Source: Haloterrigena sp. KLK7 (lineage in GTDB: Archaea > Halobacteriota > Halobacteria > Halobacteriales > Natrialbaceae). Taken from it: DNA of 64,000 bases. Made by a program: the position numbers and the translations under genes. The stretch spans positions 2,046,001-2,110,000 of the forward strand of contig NZ_CP149787.1 in assembly GCF_037914945.1 (NCBI RefSeq), written 5' to 3'. The notes beneath the pieces were generated by a model. It did not search any database and was not told where the DNA came from. It saw nothing but the letters and a program-made list of their open reading frames with translations. This document shows, in pieces, positions 61,350 through 64,000 of this stretch (position 1 is the first letter of the stretch; each line of letters starts with the position of its first letter).

Positions 61350-64000
61350 GGAGGGTCGCGGGTCGGACGCGCCCGACGTGCTCGACGATGACGGTCCCCT
61401 CGAGCCGAAGGGCAACCAGCGGGCGGTCATCGAGAGCCGGGCGGACTGCACCTCCGTCGACGCCGGTGCCGGCACCGGGAAGACGACGACGATGCTCATG
61501 CGGATCGAGCGCGCGATCGAACGCGGCGAGGTCGATCCCGACGACGTGCTGGTGTTGACGTTCGCCAACGAGGCCGCCGGGAGCATCCGCGAGGCGGTCG
61601 CCGAGCGCCTCGATCCCGCGGCCGCGGCGGCCATCGACGTCTACACCTACCACTCCTTCTGCTACCGGTTAGTCCGGGACTACGCCTACTACCTGGGCTA
61701 CTCGCCGGAGTTCGACGTCGTCACCGAGCGCAAGCGACGCCGGATCGTGGGTCGACTGCTGGCGACCAACGACTACGGCTTCGCGACGGCCACGCGGGGC
61801 GACGGCTCGCCCGACGACCTCACCGCCGCCGTCGACGATTTCATCCAGGCGATGAGTCAGGAGGACGTCACGCCCGACAAGTTACGGGAGCGACTGCCCG
61901 CCGTCCGAACCCTCGAGCTCTGCAACGAGTTCGTCCTCTGGCTCGAGCGGACCGCCGGCCAGGACCTCTCCTTCGACAACGAGGCGCTTCGCTACTTCAA
62001 CGCCGACGACCACCTCGAGGCGGCCACCGCGTCGCTGGTCGAGTACGGGAAACTGCTCGAGTACTGCCGCGAGAAGATCGCGGAGGCGCCGGAACCGTTC
62101 CGCGAGGACGCCGTCGTTCGCGATATCGATCGCTACCTTCGGGTCATGCAGGACACCGTGACGAACGCGATCGAGGCGCTCTCGCTCGAGGACCGGACGA
62201 CTAAACAGCTGCCGCGGGCGCTGTTCGGCAACGAGATCTGGCGGACCGCGACCGAGCGCCTCGAGCAGAGCCCCTTCGGCCGGCTGAAACACTACGTCGA
62301 GTTCCTGCGGCTGGCCCGCCACTACACCGACGTCTACGCGGACTACCACGACGCCCTCGAAGCGGAGGGCGCGCTCGACTTCGACGAACTGGTCCGGACG
62401 GCGACCGGGCTGCTCAGTGATCGCGCGGAACACCGTTCCGCGGACGATTCGAACGGGTCGACGACCCGTGAGACGATCGCCGACGAGATCACCGGCGAGT
62501 GGACGCAGGTCTACTGCGACGAGTTCCAGGACACCGACGAGACGCAGTTCGCGCTGATCACCGAACTCACCGACGGCCCCGATCGACCCGACCTGCTCGC
62601 CATCGGCGACAAGGACCAGGCGATCTACGGCTGGCGGGGAACCGATCGGGAGGGGCTCGACCGGCTCGCCGACGCCTACGACGACCACCGGGGGATCGAA
62701 CTCGAGCTCAATTTCCGGTCGCGCCAGGAGATCCTCGATCTCACGAATCACTGCGACTACGGCTCGCAGTCCTCGAAGCGGCTCCGCGAGGTCGGGCGGA
62801 CCCCCGGCGAGTACCGGGCGGATTGCGACGCGACGGCGGGAAGCGAAACGGGAGCCGAGAGCGACGAGACGCCGGCGGACGATGCGGCGACCGAGACCGA
62901 CGAGGACCCGCCGGATCGCGTCGTCAAGATCGAAAGCGGCGAGCTCGGCCCGTCGACGGCCGATCAGGTCGCCACGACCGTCTCGCGGTTGCTGAACGGT
63001 GAGGCCGAGAACGTCCCCCGACGCTCGCTCGAGGACATCGCGGTCATCGTCCGCACCAATCGCCACGCGCAGGCCGTCGCCGACGAGCTCCGGGAGCGAC
63101 GGATTCCCTACGAGATCTCCGGCTCGCCGCGCGGCGAGATCGATCCCGGAACCCGGACGCTCATCTCGTATCTCCGCGTCCTCGTCGATCCCGACGCCGA
63201 CGCCCACCTCCGGCGCGTACTGCTCTACCGGTATCGGCTCTCCGAGAGCGATCTCGCGACGCTCCAGCGGGCGGACGGCTCGCTGTACGACGCCGTGATG
63301 GCGGTCGATCCGGGTGAGAGCGATGGAGTCGAGTCGGAGACGCCGACCGACAGACTCGAGTCGGATACCCTCGAGAACCCCGATCGCGTCCGGCGAGCGC
63401 GCGATCACCTCGCCGAACTCGAGGCGCTTCGCGACGTCTACCCGCTGTCGGGGTTCCTCCAGCGGTTCCGCGCGGTGACTCGCCTCGAGTGGTTCCTCAC
63501 CAGCGAGGAGCGCGAGGAACTCGAGCGCGTCGAGCGGTTCGCCGAGGCCTACGTCGGCGATTCCGTTATCGGGACGCTGACGCCGGCGTTCGTCGATTCG
63601 CTCGAGCGGACGCTCCGGGGCGGCGGGAGCGATCGGACGCGGGGCACTCAGTCGACGGACTCGATCGACGTGATGACCGTCCATCAGGCGAAGGGCCTCG
63701 AGTTCGACACCGTTCTCGTTCCCTACCTCTCCGACGAGGAGTGGTGCGTCGAGCGCGATTACGCCCAGCGAGCGCGATACCGGCTGCTCGCGGCGACGCT
63801 CGACGACGAGATCGAGTCGCCGCTGCTGGCCGACCTCGCGACCGAGACCGTCGGCGAGGAGTGGCGCGTGCTCCACGTCGCGCTGACGCGGGCCGAGAAC
63901 CACCTGTTCGTCTTCGGGAGCGAGTACGACTACGACGGCGACGAGGACGAACTCGGCTGCTCGACCGCCGACGCCTGCCTCTCCGGCGATATCGAGTGGT
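61342..64000 (+). CDS. UvrD/Rep-family helicase (AddA-like), C-terminus outside window
   Basis: About 886 residues are visible and the frame is still open at the window edge. SF1A motifs are intact: Walker A VDAGAGTGKTTTM (residues 41-48), Ia VLTFANEAAGSIREAV, Walker B VYCDEFQDTDETQ (near 393), motif III AIGDKDQAIYGWRG, IV LNFRSRQEIL, V MTVHQAKGLEFDTVLVPYL, and VI VALTRAENHLFVFG. It is the motor of the three-gene system. Whether an AddA-type C-terminal nuclease follows cannot be seen. Confidence 0.9.
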   Translation, partial: MAEEGRGSDAPDVLDDDGPLEPKGNQRAVIESRADCTSVDAGAGTGKTTTMLMRIERAIERGEVDPDDVLVLTFANEAAGSIREAVAERLDPAAAAAIDVYTYHSFCYRLVRDYAYYLGYSPEFDVVTERKRRRIVGRLLATNDYGFATATRGDGSPDDLTAAVDDFIQAMSQEDVTPDKLRERLPAVRTLELCNEFVLWLERTAGQDLSFDNEALRYFNADDHLEAATASLVEYGKLLEYCREKIAEAPEPFREDAVVRDIDRYLRVMQDTVTNAIEALSLEDRTTKQLPRALFGNEIWRTATERLEQSPFGRLKHYVEFLRLARHYTDVYADYHDALEAEGALDFDELVRTATGLLSDRAEHRSADDSNGSTTRETIADEITGEWTQVYCDEFQDTDETQFALITELTDGPDRPDLLAIGDKDQAIYGWRGTDREGLDRLADAYDDHRGIELELNFRSRQEILDLTNHCDYGSQSSKRLREVGRTPGEYRADCDATAGSETGAESDETPADDAATETDEDPPDRVVKIESGELGPSTADQVATTVSRLLNGEAENVPRRSLEDIAVIVRTNRHAQAVADELRERRIPYEISGSPRGEIDPGTRTLISYLRVLVDPDADAHLRRVLLYRYRLSESDLATLQRADGSLYDAVMAVDPGESDGVESETPTDRLESDTLENPDRVRRARDHLAELEALRDVYPLSGFLQRFRAVTRLEWFLTSEEREELERVERFAEAYVGDSVIGTLTPAFVDSLERTLRGGGSDRTRGTQSTDSIDVMTVHQAKGLEFDTVLVPYLSDEEWCVERDYAQRARYRLLAATLDDEIESPLLADLATETVGEEWRVLHVALTRAENHLFVFGSEYDYDGDEDELGCSTADACLSGDIEW

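Noticed and set aside
61882-63903. 673-codon reverse-strand frame opposite the helicase
   Set aside because: The forward frame contains all SF1 helicase motifs; the reverse one is an artefact of GC bias.

Overview
The window is from a haloarchaeon, probably of the Natrialbales (Haloterrigena/Natrinema-like). The evidence is a high-GC genome, very acidic proteins, archaeal information-processing genes (DnaG-type primase, RtcA), the siroheme-dependent heme route, haloarchaeal families (DUF7344, LWR-salt, Bat-type HTH_10), a PGF-CTERM surface protein and GTG or leaderless starts. I see no rRNA, tRNA or CRISPR array.

Host part 1 (1-43.7 kb) is ordinary chromosome: an SSS symporter with its small partner (1-1.4 kb), a membrane-anchored HTH regulator, dnaG, a DUF92 membrane protein, two cis-prenyltransferase-family genes that look like complementary subunits (6.5-8.5 kb), a heme operon (ahbAB fusion, precorrin-2 dehydrogenase, hemA; 9.1-12.2 kb), small metabolic and zinc-binding proteins, a moeA fusion, a MATE exporter, thiDN with an LLM oxidoreductase, an APC permease with two tail-to-tail UspA paralogues, mutS and mutL, a VapBC pair, a KDG-type aldolase, rtcA, KDG kinase and a PGF-CTERM surface protein.

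Mobile element (43,911-53,696, about 9.8 kb): AT-richer than its surroundings and inserted inside the gene of a dihydrolipoamide dehydrogenase-like flavoprotein, at the codons just after its redox-active CxxxxC motif. A 10-bp core, gtatgccgag, marks both junctions. The left end has a three-gene recombination cassette (RHH protein, small accessory protein, tyrosine recombinase, coupled by ATGA overlaps) resembling the SNJ2 pleolipovirus integrase operon. The middle has small zinc and AbrB-type proteins and a response regulator bracketed by 52-bp direct repeats. The right half has a primase-polymerase/helicase replication protein bracketed by 96-bp inverted repeats. The last 300 bp encode a divergent, AT-rich version of the first 98 residues of the target flavoprotein, in frame with the host remainder. 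Insertion therefore cuts the host gene and supplies a new promoter-proximal half, leaving one 533-codon open frame with a 47-residue enlargement. No capsid or spike gene is visible, so it is more likely an integrative plasmid or virus-derived satellite than a complete provirus.

Host part 2 (55-64 kb): a small acidic protein, a second APC permease, a CBS-pair protein, and a three-gene operon resembling a split AddAB: a helicase-fold protein without ATPase motifs, a PD-(D/E)XK/Fe-S protein with an altered catalytic motif, and an intact UvrD-type helicase running off the window.
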